Origin: Neckera pumila
Lineage: Eukaryota > Streptophyta > Bryopsida > Hypnales > Neckeraceae
Direction: 5' to 3'
Length of the DNA: 64,000 nucleotides
Assembly: GCA_963969595.1 (NCBI GenBank)
Contig: OZ018412.1
Span: 16,742,501 to 16,806,500 of the forward strand
A program made the position numbers and the translations under genes. The notes below the pieces were generated by a model. That model searched no databases, was not told where the DNA came from, and was given only the letters and a program-made list of their open reading frames with translations. This document shows positions 33,881 to 44,488 of the stretch, one piece after another. Within the stretch, counting starts at the first letter, position 1. Each line of letters opens with the position of its first letter.

Positions 33881-34607
33881 CCCATTAAGGACCGTGGTTG
33901 ATTGAGGGGGGAGGAGAAGGCGTTTTCTTGTCAAAGATGATGAATGGATATAATTGCAAGTGGAAACCATGTTCCAAAGATCTAACTGTAGAGATGTGCT
34001 TGGCGCTTGGTGTTTCTACTGGGGCAATAATTTCGAGGAGATATGTGACTTGGTTTGAAATTCTATAATACATTTATGAGGTTGTATGCACTGAATTGTG
34101 GGGTGTAGGTGAGGTACGTCTTTGGGGCATATTTCATTACGACGATTTCTTTTTTTAGGAAAGAGGGACACATGCCGCATCTTTCTACGTAATGACGGTC
34201 AGCAAGGAGGTGTTACAGCATCTTTGGACCCCCTTGCTAGAGTTCCCCGTCCGCAACACTTTCTCCCATCTGACAGCTTGGTCGACAGGCAACGGTCCCT
34301 GAGAGTTCCTAGCCTAAGTTTGCAGTTTGCTATGTGAGTTGTTTATGCCTTGTCAGCGCATACAAGACTGTGTCTTTTGCGTTGGAGGCCATCTTTTGTG
34401 CATTGATTATCATATTTACAGCCACCCCTGCATTAGTTTTTTTATTCCCATTTTCAAATGCCAACACAGATTCATGTGATTTTGGGCCTAATGAATCTAT
34501 TTTCTTATTCCCCACAATTGTTTCCTTTGGTGTTTTATCAAATTCAGGGCAAAATTAAGTCCAGCATTCAAAAAGTGGCAATTTGTGGTCAACCAGTCCT
34601 TAATGGG
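33881..34607. mobile_element. piggyBac-like element PB3 (complete, non-autonomous)
   Basis: The 727 bp element is bounded by CCCATTAAGGAC (33881-33892) and the exact complement GTCCTTAATGGG (34596-34607), with TTAA outside both ends (33877-33880, 34608-34611). GGTTGA follows the left repeat and TCAACC precedes the right, extending the symmetry. Reading frames of about 60-75 codons inside are not transposase-like. The paralogous block around 41890 lacks the element and reads CTAA at the equivalent point, so it serves as a mutated empty site. It forms a subfamily with PB2. Confidence 0.8.
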
Positions 34608-34611
34608 TTAA

Positions 34612-34754
34612 AGCCTCTAGTTATTGCTAAGCTTGTTTTTTGCAAGACAAGTATCTTGTGATACCCTTGAAACCTTCTTTGCTTCAAACATTAGTTTCTT
34701 GTCCCTCCAAAAGTGAGAAGGCCAAAGGGTGGCACGAAACTTGAGACGTGTTAA
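34612..34754. repeat. Flank between PB3 and PB4, paralogous to 41735-41889
   Basis: Reverse complement matches 41735-41889: AGCTTAGCAATAACT, GTATCACAAGAT against ATATCACAAGAT, and CTTTTCACTTTTTAGAG against CTTCTCACTTTTGGAG. This shows that PB3 and PB4 are separate insertions into one older block. Confidence 0.75.
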
Positions 34755-35678
34755 TCCCTAAAGGACCAACATGCGTTTTTTGGCCGTATAGAAATTTTGG
34801 GCAGGTACGTGTGGCTAGAGATATCCATACTTGAGGCTGAAATTTTAATGGAAGGTGGGGGCAAGGAATATCTTCATGTGTACCAAGTTTCATGACATTT
34901 TGAAATACAAGTCAAAAGTTGTGACCTAATATGTTACTTTTTTTCATAACTGGGCAGTTTGGGTAGATCAAGAAAAATCATTTTTTTCGGAATTTTTTTT
35001 TGAAATTGGTTCTCTACATTTATATATATACTTAAAAAGCTTTGAGTCATTCCATTTCAATCAATCAGTCAAAAGTTATGAGGGTTTTTGAATTGCGGGC
35101 AATTATGAATTCTCTACTCTAAAAAAACTTTAAAGTCGTTTATTTAACTCAATTTTCAATATTTGTGGAAAAAAATAAAATCCTAGGATGTAGATTGATT
35201 ATTACAACATTACAACCGTTCGGATTGGCATTTTAAAATTCTATGATTAAATTTTTAACAATTTAGTATTTTGAATCATTTTCTACTTCTTTCTACTTAC
35301 TATTTTTTTCCTATATGTTGTACAATTCCAAATGATGTGAAATTTTTCAAGCATATAGACAACTTGTTTAGAAAACTGAATTGAAAGAATCACCACTTTT
35401 ATCGGCATTTTTTCATTGAAAAGTGAGCTTGCAAAGTGCAGCTGCCCGGTTTTTCGCAGGATTGAAAAAATGGTTTTTAAAACTTTGAATGCTATTATCT
35501 TATGATCCACACGGCGGAATTTTTTGAAAGTTTTACCACATATTTTCAAAATATCATACTACAAGATCCTATGGTTACATGTATCAAAAATTGTTTTTTT
35601 CCAAAAATTTGGTTGTTGTATTAGATATGGCAGTTTTGGAGCGTTTTTGGTGATTACATAGTCATGAAACTTTAGGGG
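34755..35678. mobile_element. piggyBac-like element PB4, inverted orientation
   Basis: TTAA (34751-34754) precedes TCCCTAAAGGACC, and CTTTAGGGG (35670-35678) precedes TTAA (35679-35682). The length is 924 bp, the same as PB1. Only the outer eight positions of the two ends still pair. The interior matches PB1 in reverse: an ATTGCCCGCAATT block, CATAACTTTTGACTGATT, AAAGCTTTTTAAG and a TTCTACTT block. No ORF exceeds 90 codons. The paralogue at about 41727-41732 lacks it. Confidence 0.75.
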
Positions 35679-35960
35679 TTAATATGCTCCTTTGGTTGGT
35701 AAGGATATTTCAAAAATTAAAACTTCATGTAAGAGATCAATAGAAAGAGTAAAGAATGCTCTACATGAATCAATGATATAGATATGTTGAATTTTTTTAT
35801 TTTTTTTATTACAAACTTTTGAAAGTAATCTTACTATCGGTGGGTCAAGCTCTTGGTGGTTACTTTCATATTTCATGACCACCCACAACTATATGGTTCC
35901 AAAATCCAATATGTAAATTTTTTTATTGTGATCATCCTTGGCAAATAAGAAGTTCTTGCT
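35679..35960. repeat. Block inverted relative to 41433-41730
   Basis: Reverse complement matches 41433-41730: CTTTACATGAAG-type, ATCATTGATTCATATG against CATGAATCAATGAT, TTATGAAATATGAAA against TTTCATATTTCATGA, and TTGCCAAGGATG against CATCCTTGGCAA. The two blocks lie on either side of the UGT-B arm, giving it inverted flanks of its own. Confidence 0.75.
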
Positions 35961-36920
35961 GCATTTTCCCCTGTGGAGAAAACAATTTTAAAGACAGAAT
36001 GTGGTCAAGGGCTGGCTCATTTCTCCTTCAGTCCAGACTCCAGACTCCAGAGCCAACGAACGGCAGCTGAATGGATAGATTCTTCACCAACCATGCAACT
36101 AAGTGTACGGAACTCCACAACAGTCGAGTGCATTTTCTGTCAGGCCAGGACAAAAAGCCCCAAAGCAGCATAAGTGCAGAACTGCAGATTTCTTCGCAGC
36201 TTCCGTTTTCTAAGCTTACAACTGCAGCAACACTCCATCAGTCCATCTGTTCAGAGACGAAGCTTCTGCTCAATTGCCCTGACTTACCACAGGTCAAGGA
36301 AAGAGGATTTAAACAAAGAGTGGAAAACAGAATCTTGACATCCACACACCAATCCAGTAACTTACAAAGGCACTTTTTGCTACTGGGCCTAGTTGCTGCT
36401 ACCATTGCACTGTCCAAATTATCATATTTTCTTGTGGGCCAAGCGAAAGGAGGTCCAACGCAACCAAAGAACATGACATTTGAATACCGTACGCAAATGT
36501 CATGAAGGGTCAAAGTTTGTTTTGGTAGAGGTTCTAAAATCGTTTCTTCTATACAGGTACATATTGATTTTGGAGAGGTACACAGCGCGATGAGGGCGGT
36601 TTTGGGGTCAGTGGCGCATTTGGGTGCCCCCACCTTGCATCATTCGTTTCACAATTCTCGATCGCTAAGGGAAAGGCACCCCGAAGATGCACGCAGTTAA
36701 TAAGTCAGGTTGGGGTTGAATTGTGCCATCACGTTTCTAAACTACAATTGATCGATCAGCTTCTGTCAAGACTGGATTGCTGGCACTTGTCCATTCTACC
36801 CGGTTTCAAAGTTCTTCCACATGGACGGCCACCTTCAATTCCCGACGGCGGCCCAGTTCCTCAAACTTCGCGACTGGGAAACCCGGAGATGCAGGGGTGA
36901 TTTTGTTTGCGCCGATCATT

Positions 36921-36930
36921 CTATAAGAGG
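36921..36930 (+). promoter_or_regulatory. Possible TATA-like element of UGT-B
   Basis: CTATAAGAGG lies about 250 bp upstream of the UGT-B ATG and is identical to the motif upstream of UGT-A. Its core promoter role is inferred only from sequence and conservation. Confidence 0.35.
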
Positions 36931-37181
36931 GAACTTCATGACTCGAATTGGAAGCATCTCAAGTTTCCAGAGTCGTCGTCACTGTCAACTAATTGATCTT
37001 AGTTCAGCCTTGGATCACCGAGTGTAATTAAGTTCCTGCACCGATTCTATTTCCAGCGGAGGTCGAGCTGCGCGTTGTCATTGACACAGAAAGATTATTG
37101 CAATCTTTAGCTGGAACTAGCTGCTGCATGAACTACGAGCTAGTGTTGCAAGTTTGTTGTTGAGCTCGACAAGATATCAAT

Positions 37182-39928
37182 ATGACGGTGTCCCTAGCGG
37201 AGCTGCAGCAGCGGCGAAAGGCGTCTCCTCGGCCGCTGCATGTGGTGGTGCTGCCCTACCCCGCCAAGGGCCACAGCATTCCGCTGCTGTACTTCGCCAA
37301 GCGACTGCACGCCATGCGCGTGGTCGTCACATTCGTCAACACGTTCAGCCATCTGTCGCGGGAGCAGTTTCGGGCGCTGGATGGTCTGGACATCAGTGCC
37401 ATCCGCATGGTGCCGCTGGGAGTGCCGCCAGCGGAGGGCGAGGGGGAGGGAGGGCTCCCATATGCCAAGCACGTGAATGGGCTCGTGTCCGAGGCCGAGG
37501 CCATGATGGCGGAGCTTTTCGCTGGGAAAGACGAGGCCGCTCCAGCTCCGGATTGCATTGTCAGTGACATGTTCTTAGGGTGGACGCAGGTGGGTAGCTT
37601 CCCTTACGTGAATTCGAACATGCGAGGATGAAGTGTAGCTGAGCTTCCTCTTGCTTCTTGAATAGGATTCATTAGAGCCATATCGATCGATCTGATGTCA
37701 TTGCAACGAGGCTAGTTGGGAATCGAAGCCTACCACCCTGCCTTGAAAGAGCTACTGCAGCTCTCACCCCAGCCTGCTCCTTATGTGGCCAAATATATAT
37801 TTCTGATTCGAGTTTTTGGAACTGGGTATTTTGCTAACGAAAGTAGTTTCACGTTTTTCTCTGTTCTTTTTTGACGTCTGCAATCTTTAGCTATAACCTC
37901 TCAAAAGGAACTGAGAAATTATTGGACAAACATTCAAAACTGTAGCTGAGCTAGAAAGAAAGAACGCTCTTGTGTTCAAAAGCCGGTCTTCGAAATTATG
38001 TCCCTCGTTTGTATCCTCTTCTCCCATCTTCTTGGTCGTAATGGCTTAAGATATATCTGGCAATGGTGGAAAATATTTGTGCTGAAGGTTCAGTTCAGCT
38101 GATCTGCAAGTAATCTAATGCTACATATGGTGGGCAGATTGTCGCAGACAAGTTCAAGATTCCTCGGTACGTCCTGTTCGCGTCTCCAGCCCCTGCATTG
38201 GCCACGATGCTTCACATGCCGGAGCTCACCAGGCAGGGACTCCTTCCGATCGATCGTGCGAGGAAGGAGGAGCTCGTGTACGACATCCCCGGCGTCCCAC
38301 CCACTCGTTTGGCCGATCTGCCATCGCCCATGCAGGATGCGGATTCCTTCATTTACCCTTTTTATGCGAAGAACTGCGAGAACATGCACGAAGCCAAAGG
38401 CGTTCTGCTCAACTCGTACTACGAGCTGGAACCTTCCTACGTCGACATCCTCCGCCAAACCGTCTACGGAAACGACCATGGCCAGGTCCGTCCGTTCATT
38501 TCCAACCATTGCACATATAGTGACGTCTAATTAAACAATATCATTTCTAAGCAAATGGCTTGCATTGGGGCAGTTGTCATTTGGGAATTCCACCTCCCAA
38601 CCGATAATTAGGCGACGAATATTTAAAACTTACGCATTAAATCAGGGTTCAATTCTATTCTGCTTCACGTAGAGTGTTGTAATTGCACGGGCATCGGATT
38701 ACTGAGTCGAGAACTTGTGGTGAGTACGTGCAGGCGGGACATTCGCTGAGCATTCTTCCGGTGGGACCGTTGTTGCCCAAGGCGTTCTTCAGTGGCTCGG
38801 CCCCGGAATCGGCGAGCTTGAGTCAGGACCCGTGCATTCAATTTCTGGACACTCAGCCCGCTTCCTCGGTGTTATACGTGTCCTTCGGCAGTGTGGCGGT
38901 GCTGTCGGTGGCGCAGATTCACGAGCTGGCGCGGGGATTGGAGGCGAGCGGGGAACGGTTTTTGCTCATTCTGCGTTCTCCGCACAATCCAGACAACGTG
39001 GCGTTGCTTCCTGAAGGCTTCGAGTCTCGCACGAAGGGCCGGGGCTTGGTGCTCGTGGGATGGGCGCCGCAGTTGTACGTGCTGTCGCACAAAGCTGTCG
39101 CAGGTTTCCTCTCGCACTGCGGGTGGAACTCCATTCTGGAGAGCATTTGCCGAGGAGTGCCGATGCTGACTTGGCCCATTCAAGCCGAGCAGGCCATGAA
39201 TGCCAGGTACGTACGGGACCCTGCATGCAGGCTCTCGATCGATCAGTCCCCCCTTGCTTGCTTGTTCGGTGGACCGTTACTGCCATCACAGAAGTTTTCA
39301 TGAATCGAAAAACATTTGTCAAGAATTGATTAAGCTACTCACACTGTGAATCCGTATGCAATTCAAGTCAGTTAGGGCATCGAAGATGTAGTGTTCATGT
39401 GTATGTCATGTTGAGTACAAACATTTGGAAGCCAACTGCCCATTTCACGAGACATCAAGGTTCTAAATTTAAATTGCATTGTACTGGGACCATATGCCTG
39501 TTGACAATGCTATGGTAGTGAGTGTTCACATTATTTCTGGTGTTTTATTTTTTTTAACTACTAGAGTGGAAAGGGTGCAAGCCCAGCTCCATCACTCGAG
39601 AATTCATGTTATTATGATAAAGCTCGAAGGCCTTCAGTGGACTGTTAAAGCAGCACAGAATTGGTCTCACCCCAATTGAACCACGTACGTTGATTGCAGG
39701 TTTCTTGTGGACGATGTGAAGGCGGCCATCGAGGTGTGTAGAGTAACCGACGATTTCGTCACGAAGGAGCAGATTTCGAAAGCGGTTTGCAATCTGATGA
39801 GGGAACCGGAAGGAGTGGTTGCGAAAAGCAATGCTCGGAAACTGCAGAAGTTAGCTTTGGCTGCCGTTGAAGAAGGCGGATCAGTTCAGAGGCATTTGAA
39901 AGAATTCCTTCAGGAGCTGGGATCATGA
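37182..39928 (+). CDS. UDP-glycosyltransferase, family 1 (UGT-B), four exons
   Basis: Paralogue of UGT-A, predicted to glycosylate a small-molecule acceptor in the cytosol. Exons: 37182-37589, 38138-38485, 38734-39206 and 39700-39928. All introns are GT-AG with phases 0, 0 and 2, giving 485 residues. Visible landmarks: the GH histidine H31, the likely partner D129, the exon 1/2 junction reading GWTQ-IVADKF as in many plant UGTs, the VSFGS segment near 301-305, and a 44-residue PSPG box W362-Q405 containing HCGWNS. The C-terminal exon encodes the helical tail that packs on the N-domain. It differs from UGT-A at about 18 positions, including F26Y next to the active-site loop, G/R in exon 1, Q372K inside the PSPG box and R/C in exon 4. 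None removes a key residue. Intron 3 is 493 bp against 262 bp in UGT-A. The gene looks functional. Confidence 0.93.
39402..39636 (+). other. Indel in UGT-B intron 3
   Basis: UGT-A and UGT-B intron 3 align from the donor to GATCGAAGATGTAGTG-like sequence and again from GTGGACTG to the acceptor. UGT-B has roughly 230 bp between these points that UGT-A lacks. It has no clear terminal repeats, so insertion in B and deletion in A are both possible. Confidence 0.6.
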
Positions 39929-40099
39929 CAGAACTGTCGTACTGTAGGAAAACATTATTTTGAATAAGATAGGTTCGTTAGGAACTCATTCCTTTGGCTT
40001 TCAGCTATTTTTAGTGGTTTCCTATCATTTTTGTGGGGCCATGTCCCCATTTTACAGGATTCCATTGCACCGAAACCTGCTCAATTTGCGTATCGGTTG

Positions 40100-40105
40100 A
40101 ATAAA
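40100..40105 (+). terminator. Conserved AATAAA poly(A) signal of UGT-B
   Basis: AATAAA ends 177 nt after the UGT-B stop, matching the position in UGT-A. Confidence 0.5.
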
Positions 40106-40329
40106 TGACGAATTCTTGAAATTTGAAGTAGTTGGCTTATAGTATGTCTCAATCGCAAGCCTAGGCTATCTTTGAATCCCAAATTTTGCAATCCTCAACT
40201 ACGAGAGAACGGAGAAGAGGATGTCTCATTTCTTCTAGTCTTATGACTTACGACTTTGGGTATGCTTTGTAACTTGCCAAGCCATTCAAGAAGAATCAAG
40301 TGCATGCAGTAATGTTGTATAACTATTAA

Positions 40330-41064
40330 TCCCTAAATGACGGACCCATGACCATTGGTTTCAAATCTCACTATCCATCACTCAATTTGTTGCCATTTTG
40401 CAACTAGATATGTATGGAAAATTTGTATTTATTTTTCAGAGATGAAATTACATGTCTCTTGTAATTCACAAAAAATTTAGATTTTTTTATGGAAAATTGA
40501 TTTTGTTGAGAATTTTGCTGAAGAAAAAGTGAAGAAAAATCACATCAAATAGACAATTATTTCAAAAAATCTGAAAATTTCATCATGTGTGTATATTACA
40601 ATGACAAACATCATGGCGTAAACTCAATTTTCATGTCATTTTATAATTAGAAAATAATAGACATTGAAAATACATCCAAAGTTCAAGTTGCAATAAAATA
40701 TTTAATATTAGGAATTTTTTCAAAATTCAAATTGGAGTAGAAACTAGAGTAGATGACCTTCATTTTGTTAGTTGGGCTCAAACTCAAAAAATTATCATTT
40801 TTGTGGAGAAACTTCAGATTTAGAGAAAGAGCAGTATCTTTCCAAAATACACTAAAATAGCATATTTCGTGATCCGTTTTTTTAAGAACTTTTCTTTTAT
40901 GTGAAGATAAACATAGGCAAGACTAAAAATTCAATAGGATACTCTTTGGAATCCAACATGAAAAGTCAACAAGGAAAAGAAGGATGAAAAAGTGCTTTCA
41001 AAATCTTTCCATCTCACAATATTGTCATCGGAACACCACAGAATGGCGCCTGCGGCGCTCTAGT
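40330..41064. mobile_element. Tentative TTAA-flanked element PB7
   Basis: Flanked by TTAA at 40326-40329 and 41065-41068. The left end TCCCTAAATGACGGACC resembles the family, but the right end is different (CGGCGCTCTAGTG). Next to the right end is a GC-rich hairpin-like GGCGCCTGCGGCGC. The ends pair poorly, so this may be two unrelated TTAA sites or a divergent piggyBac lineage. Confidence 0.3.
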
Positions 41065-41432
41065 GTTAAGCTCAAGGACTCTACCCTTGACATTATGTGC
41101 AAAATATTAGACATCAATGGTAATTTCATGCTGATGGAGATTCACAGTTAAAGATGAACTTAGAAAAACAATCATTCTGTGCTCCATCATCTTTTTATCA
41201 CAGCCGCCATAAGGTTATCTATGGAATAGAATCTAAAAGAGAAGGCATCTTGGATATAAATGCTTTAAAAAAAAATAAAGCTCAAATTGTCTCTTCGTAT
41301 TAGAAACATCTTTTAATAGTGTATGTGATCTTCAGAACGTTGTGAAAGGCCTAAGAATACTGACTCAAAGCAAAGAACATTCTACTTGTGAACCTAGGAG
41401 TCTAGGCCACTTCAAGTTTTGGTTTAATATGC

Positions 41433-41893
41433 GTTCCTCTTCCAAAGTTTTGGAGTATTATTTGCCAAGGATGCAAGGATGATCAAATTAAAAAAAAATT
41501 ACATATTGAAATTTTGAATAGTTGTGGATGGTTATGAAATATGAAAAAGAACCATCAAGTTTTTGACCTATTGATCAAAAGATCGCTTTTAATAATTTAT
41601 AATAAATAATAGAAACTCTTCCAACACGTTTGTAGATCATTGATTCATATGCAGTATTATTTTTTTTTTCTATTAATCTTTTACATGAGGCTTTTTAGTT
41701 AGAAATATCCTTACCAAAGAAAGGAGTATAACACATTTGAAGTTTCGTTGCTCCCTAGTCTTTTCACTTTTTAGAGACAAGGAATCATTCTTAAAGTGCT
41801 TCTGAAGAGAAGATTTCAAGGATATCACAAGATTAAGTGTATTGAAGAAAATTAAGTGCAAAAATTAAGCTTAGCAATAACTTAAGGCTCTAA
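41433..41893. repeat. Unoccupied paralogue of the 33861-35960 block
   Basis: Inverted relative of 35679-35960 plus 34612-34754, without PB3 or PB4. The PB4 point reads GGAGTATAACAC (41723-41734) and the PB3 point reads GGCTCTAAGACTTG (41886-41899). The 62-codon minus ORF here is not supported. Confidence 0.75.
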
Positions 41894-42324
41894 GACTTGT
41901 AATTGGCAAGATTGAAGTTTGCCTCCTCTTGCCTTCAATATATACTATCACTATGTCTTGAAGTTTCTTTAAAGAAATCTAAGCCTCTAAAGGCTACTAA
42001 GAAATTGTAGAAATTACTATAATGCCTTGAGAAGCCTCATACTAGTTTAAAAAAAAAACGTAAAGGTTTCAAATAGCTACATAAAGTATTGTACAAGACA
42101 CCTTACTTAGATACTAGGTGGATATACATAACTTTTATGAAGGTTCGACTTCTACACATTGCTGTATACATACATACAAATTTATATAGTATGAATTGGC
42201 TTACCACATAAATATATACCAAAGATCTAAACCAAGATCTAAGCACATATAATACATACTAGTCCTAACATTTGAACAATTCCAAATAACCCTAATCTCA
42301 TAGAAAAGTTTGAAAACTCTCAAT

Positions 42325-42846
42325 TTAATAAAGTAAGGTGCTATACAGAGGTTTGAAATGTTTTTAAATATTACACAAGGTTTTTAGCTATGGTGGAGCT
42401 GAGTATGGTGGAGCTACAATTTCTTTTCCACTTTTAGGAATAGAGATATACTCTTACCATTCAAGAGGTAAACTCATTCACTATATATTCGATTGAAACG
42501 ACCTTATTATATTCACTGTGATCCTATCATGGCAATATTTCTATGGAGTATGTTATTATTCTGTTTTTTCCTTCTAAGTAAGGGTAGTTAACTTGGGAAA
42601 AGATGATGTATATTTATAGCATGAAATTTATTTGTGCTCACATAATTTGAGTAAATTTTCCTATAAATTGTGAATCGCAAGTATAGAATTTTATAAGAAT
42701 TTTGAAGTGAAAAAAAATTACAGTTTTATGTGAACATGTGTTTGTTGTAATGGCTTTTGCTACTTTTTAGTAGTGACATTGTACAAATTTAGCTAGAGAG
42801 AGTATATTAGTAATGGCTTACACTTTAAATGTGTCAATGCATACCC
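42325..42846. repeat. Diverged inverted repeat R5, right copy
   Basis: Inverted partner of 31041-31545. Together with 41433-41893 it shows that sequence on both sides of UGT-B derives from a common ancestor arranged head to head. Confidence 0.6.
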
Positions 42847-42912
42847 GTATTTGATTCCTAAAGTTTATAGGTCTCTAAACCTTTATTCATTTGTTGTTAT
42901 ATTTGTTAATTG

Positions 42913-43263
42913 CATTAGAGAAAAATTCAGCCGCTTGGAGGGCCGTCTGAAGTTGACATGCCATGCTATTTCTTGCATGGCCTGTCAACTTTGAAAATGC
43001 TCTTGGTGAATAGTCAGAGTCTCTAATTGCTTGCCAGAGCAGTCAAGTTTCGCAGAATTTTTTTTTAAATTTTTTTTAAAATTAAATTTTTTTTTTTAAA
43101 TAATTTTTTATTTGGAATTCTGGGTTCCTATGCCATTGCCACTACAGTTTTAGTAGGGCGGAAATAGGGGAAAAACAAATTTTTGAGCAAAAAAAAAGTA
43201 AATTTCAGGGGACCTTGAAGGGCTGTAGAACAGCCCTTCAAAGACCTGAAATTTTCTCTAATG
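42913..43263. mobile_element. MITE family M, complete copy 2
   Basis: The 351 bp element has left end CATTAGAGAAAAATTCAG and right end CTGAAATTTTCTCTAATG. Beside the right end lies a GAAGGGCTGTAGAACAGCCCTTC palindrome. Same internal plan as 14163-14520. No ORF. Confidence 0.75.
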
Positions 43264-43599
43264 CTATACAAAGTAGATGGTCCCAATACATGCTCTTTGT
43301 ACACTTGTTGATCCAAATCTTTACTTTGAGGTTTTCTTGTCGCATAATTTAAAAGCTTACAAGTTTTGGAGTGTGCAAAGATCTTGTGACTAGTCCATGT
43401 AACAAAAAATCTCTTGATAAAAATTGTGTTATTCCAAACTACACTAAAAGATTATGTAAGTTCAAATTTTTTAATGCATCTTTAATTGCTTTTGCACTGT
43501 TTCTGGGGGGCCTCAAACTAAAATTTAAAACTAAGATTAAACATTAAGAAAAACATTTAACAAATAATAAACTTGTTTCATTTTAGATAATTAGATAAC

Positions 43600-43906
43600 A
43601 AAAGGGAGCGCAAAGTTTAAAGACAGATATATAAGTCACCTTCCAAATTGCTGATTTTTTGCTATTGTGCATAGTTATTATTATTAGATTGGTCAAAATT
43701 TCATATTTCCTTGTTGGCAAATGCAAGGAGGTTTTAATGCACCAAAGTGCAACATTTGGAAACTTTATGCAAAAGTTATGAAGGATCAAAATTTTTTTGG
43801 GTAGATATTCTAAACACGTTTCTTCCACATAGATACATATTGGTTTTTAAAATGTACATAGAATAATGATGGTGGTGTAAAGGGCGCGGTTTGATAGATG
43901 TCCACC
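43600..43906. repeat. Decayed third copy of the UGT upstream region
   Basis: Aligns in direct orientation with about 36340-36625: TCATAT(T)TTC(C)TTGT, GCAA-G-AGGT, AACAT(T/G)-TTTG, ATG(C)AAGG(A/G)TCAAA, GGTAGA-TTCTAAA, CGTTTCTTC, ACATATTG(G/A)TTTT. It ends at TCCACCTT, exactly where PB5 begins, and no UGT exon follows. It is a truncated older duplicate. Confidence 0.7.
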
Positions 43907-43910
43907 TTAA

Positions 43911-44488
43911 CCCCTAAAGTCCCAAGGCCATTTTTCAGTCAAAAATCACTCAAAACTGCTACTTTTGTTGCGTTCATCTAAAAGATGAGAAAAAATATTT
44001 TTTTTTAGAAAATAACCGTAGGATCTTATACTACACTTTTTACAGATCATGTAGTAAAAATTTTGTGATGTTTGACCGTACGGATTGAAAGATATCAGCA
44101 TTCAAAGTGAAAGAAAAAGTTTTTTTCAAGAAGATGCTCTCATTGCCCGAAAAACAAGATTGTCCATAACTTTCTCATAAAAAGTCCAAATGAAATGAAT
44201 CAAAGCTTCCCAAATAGGCAAAAATATAATCTATAAGGAAAAAAAATTAAAAAAATTAAATTAAATTTTTTGCAAAATTTTTTTGCTGCCCCTTCTCCCC
44301 TGTTTTGAGCTTATTTGGGCATAACTTTTGCTCCCGGGCACCGATTGAAATAAAAATTACATTCCCCAAAAGCTACTAAGTTTTTCTATCTTATGGGAAA
44401 GTTTCAGAAAGTTTCATTAAAAATTGAGCTCATAGGAACCTGCCCAAAATCCATTTTGTCCCCCGTAGGGACAATGGGACTTTAGGGG
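43911..44488. mobile_element. piggyBac-like element PB5 (complete, short)
   Basis: The 578 bp element has a perfect 14 bp terminal repeat CCCCTAAAGTCCCA (43911-43924) and TGGGACTTTAGGGG (44475-44488), with TTAA on both sides (43907-43910, 44489-44492). A subterminal hairpin TTGTCCC / GGGACAA lies inside the right end. The right half of the interior is close to PB1 (TTGCCCGAAAAAC, GTCCATAACTTTCTCAT, CATAACTTTTGCTCCCGGGC). Relative to PB1 it has an internal deletion. No ORF. Confidence 0.82.

Larger units (their letters stand above)
36001..40141. repeat. Right arm of the UGT inverted duplication
   Basis: Inverted partner of 20391-24330. The upstream segment (36001-37181), four exons, introns and the 3' flank all align. 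The main length difference is an extra stretch of about 230 bp in intron 3 (near 39402-39636). Confidence 0.9.
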
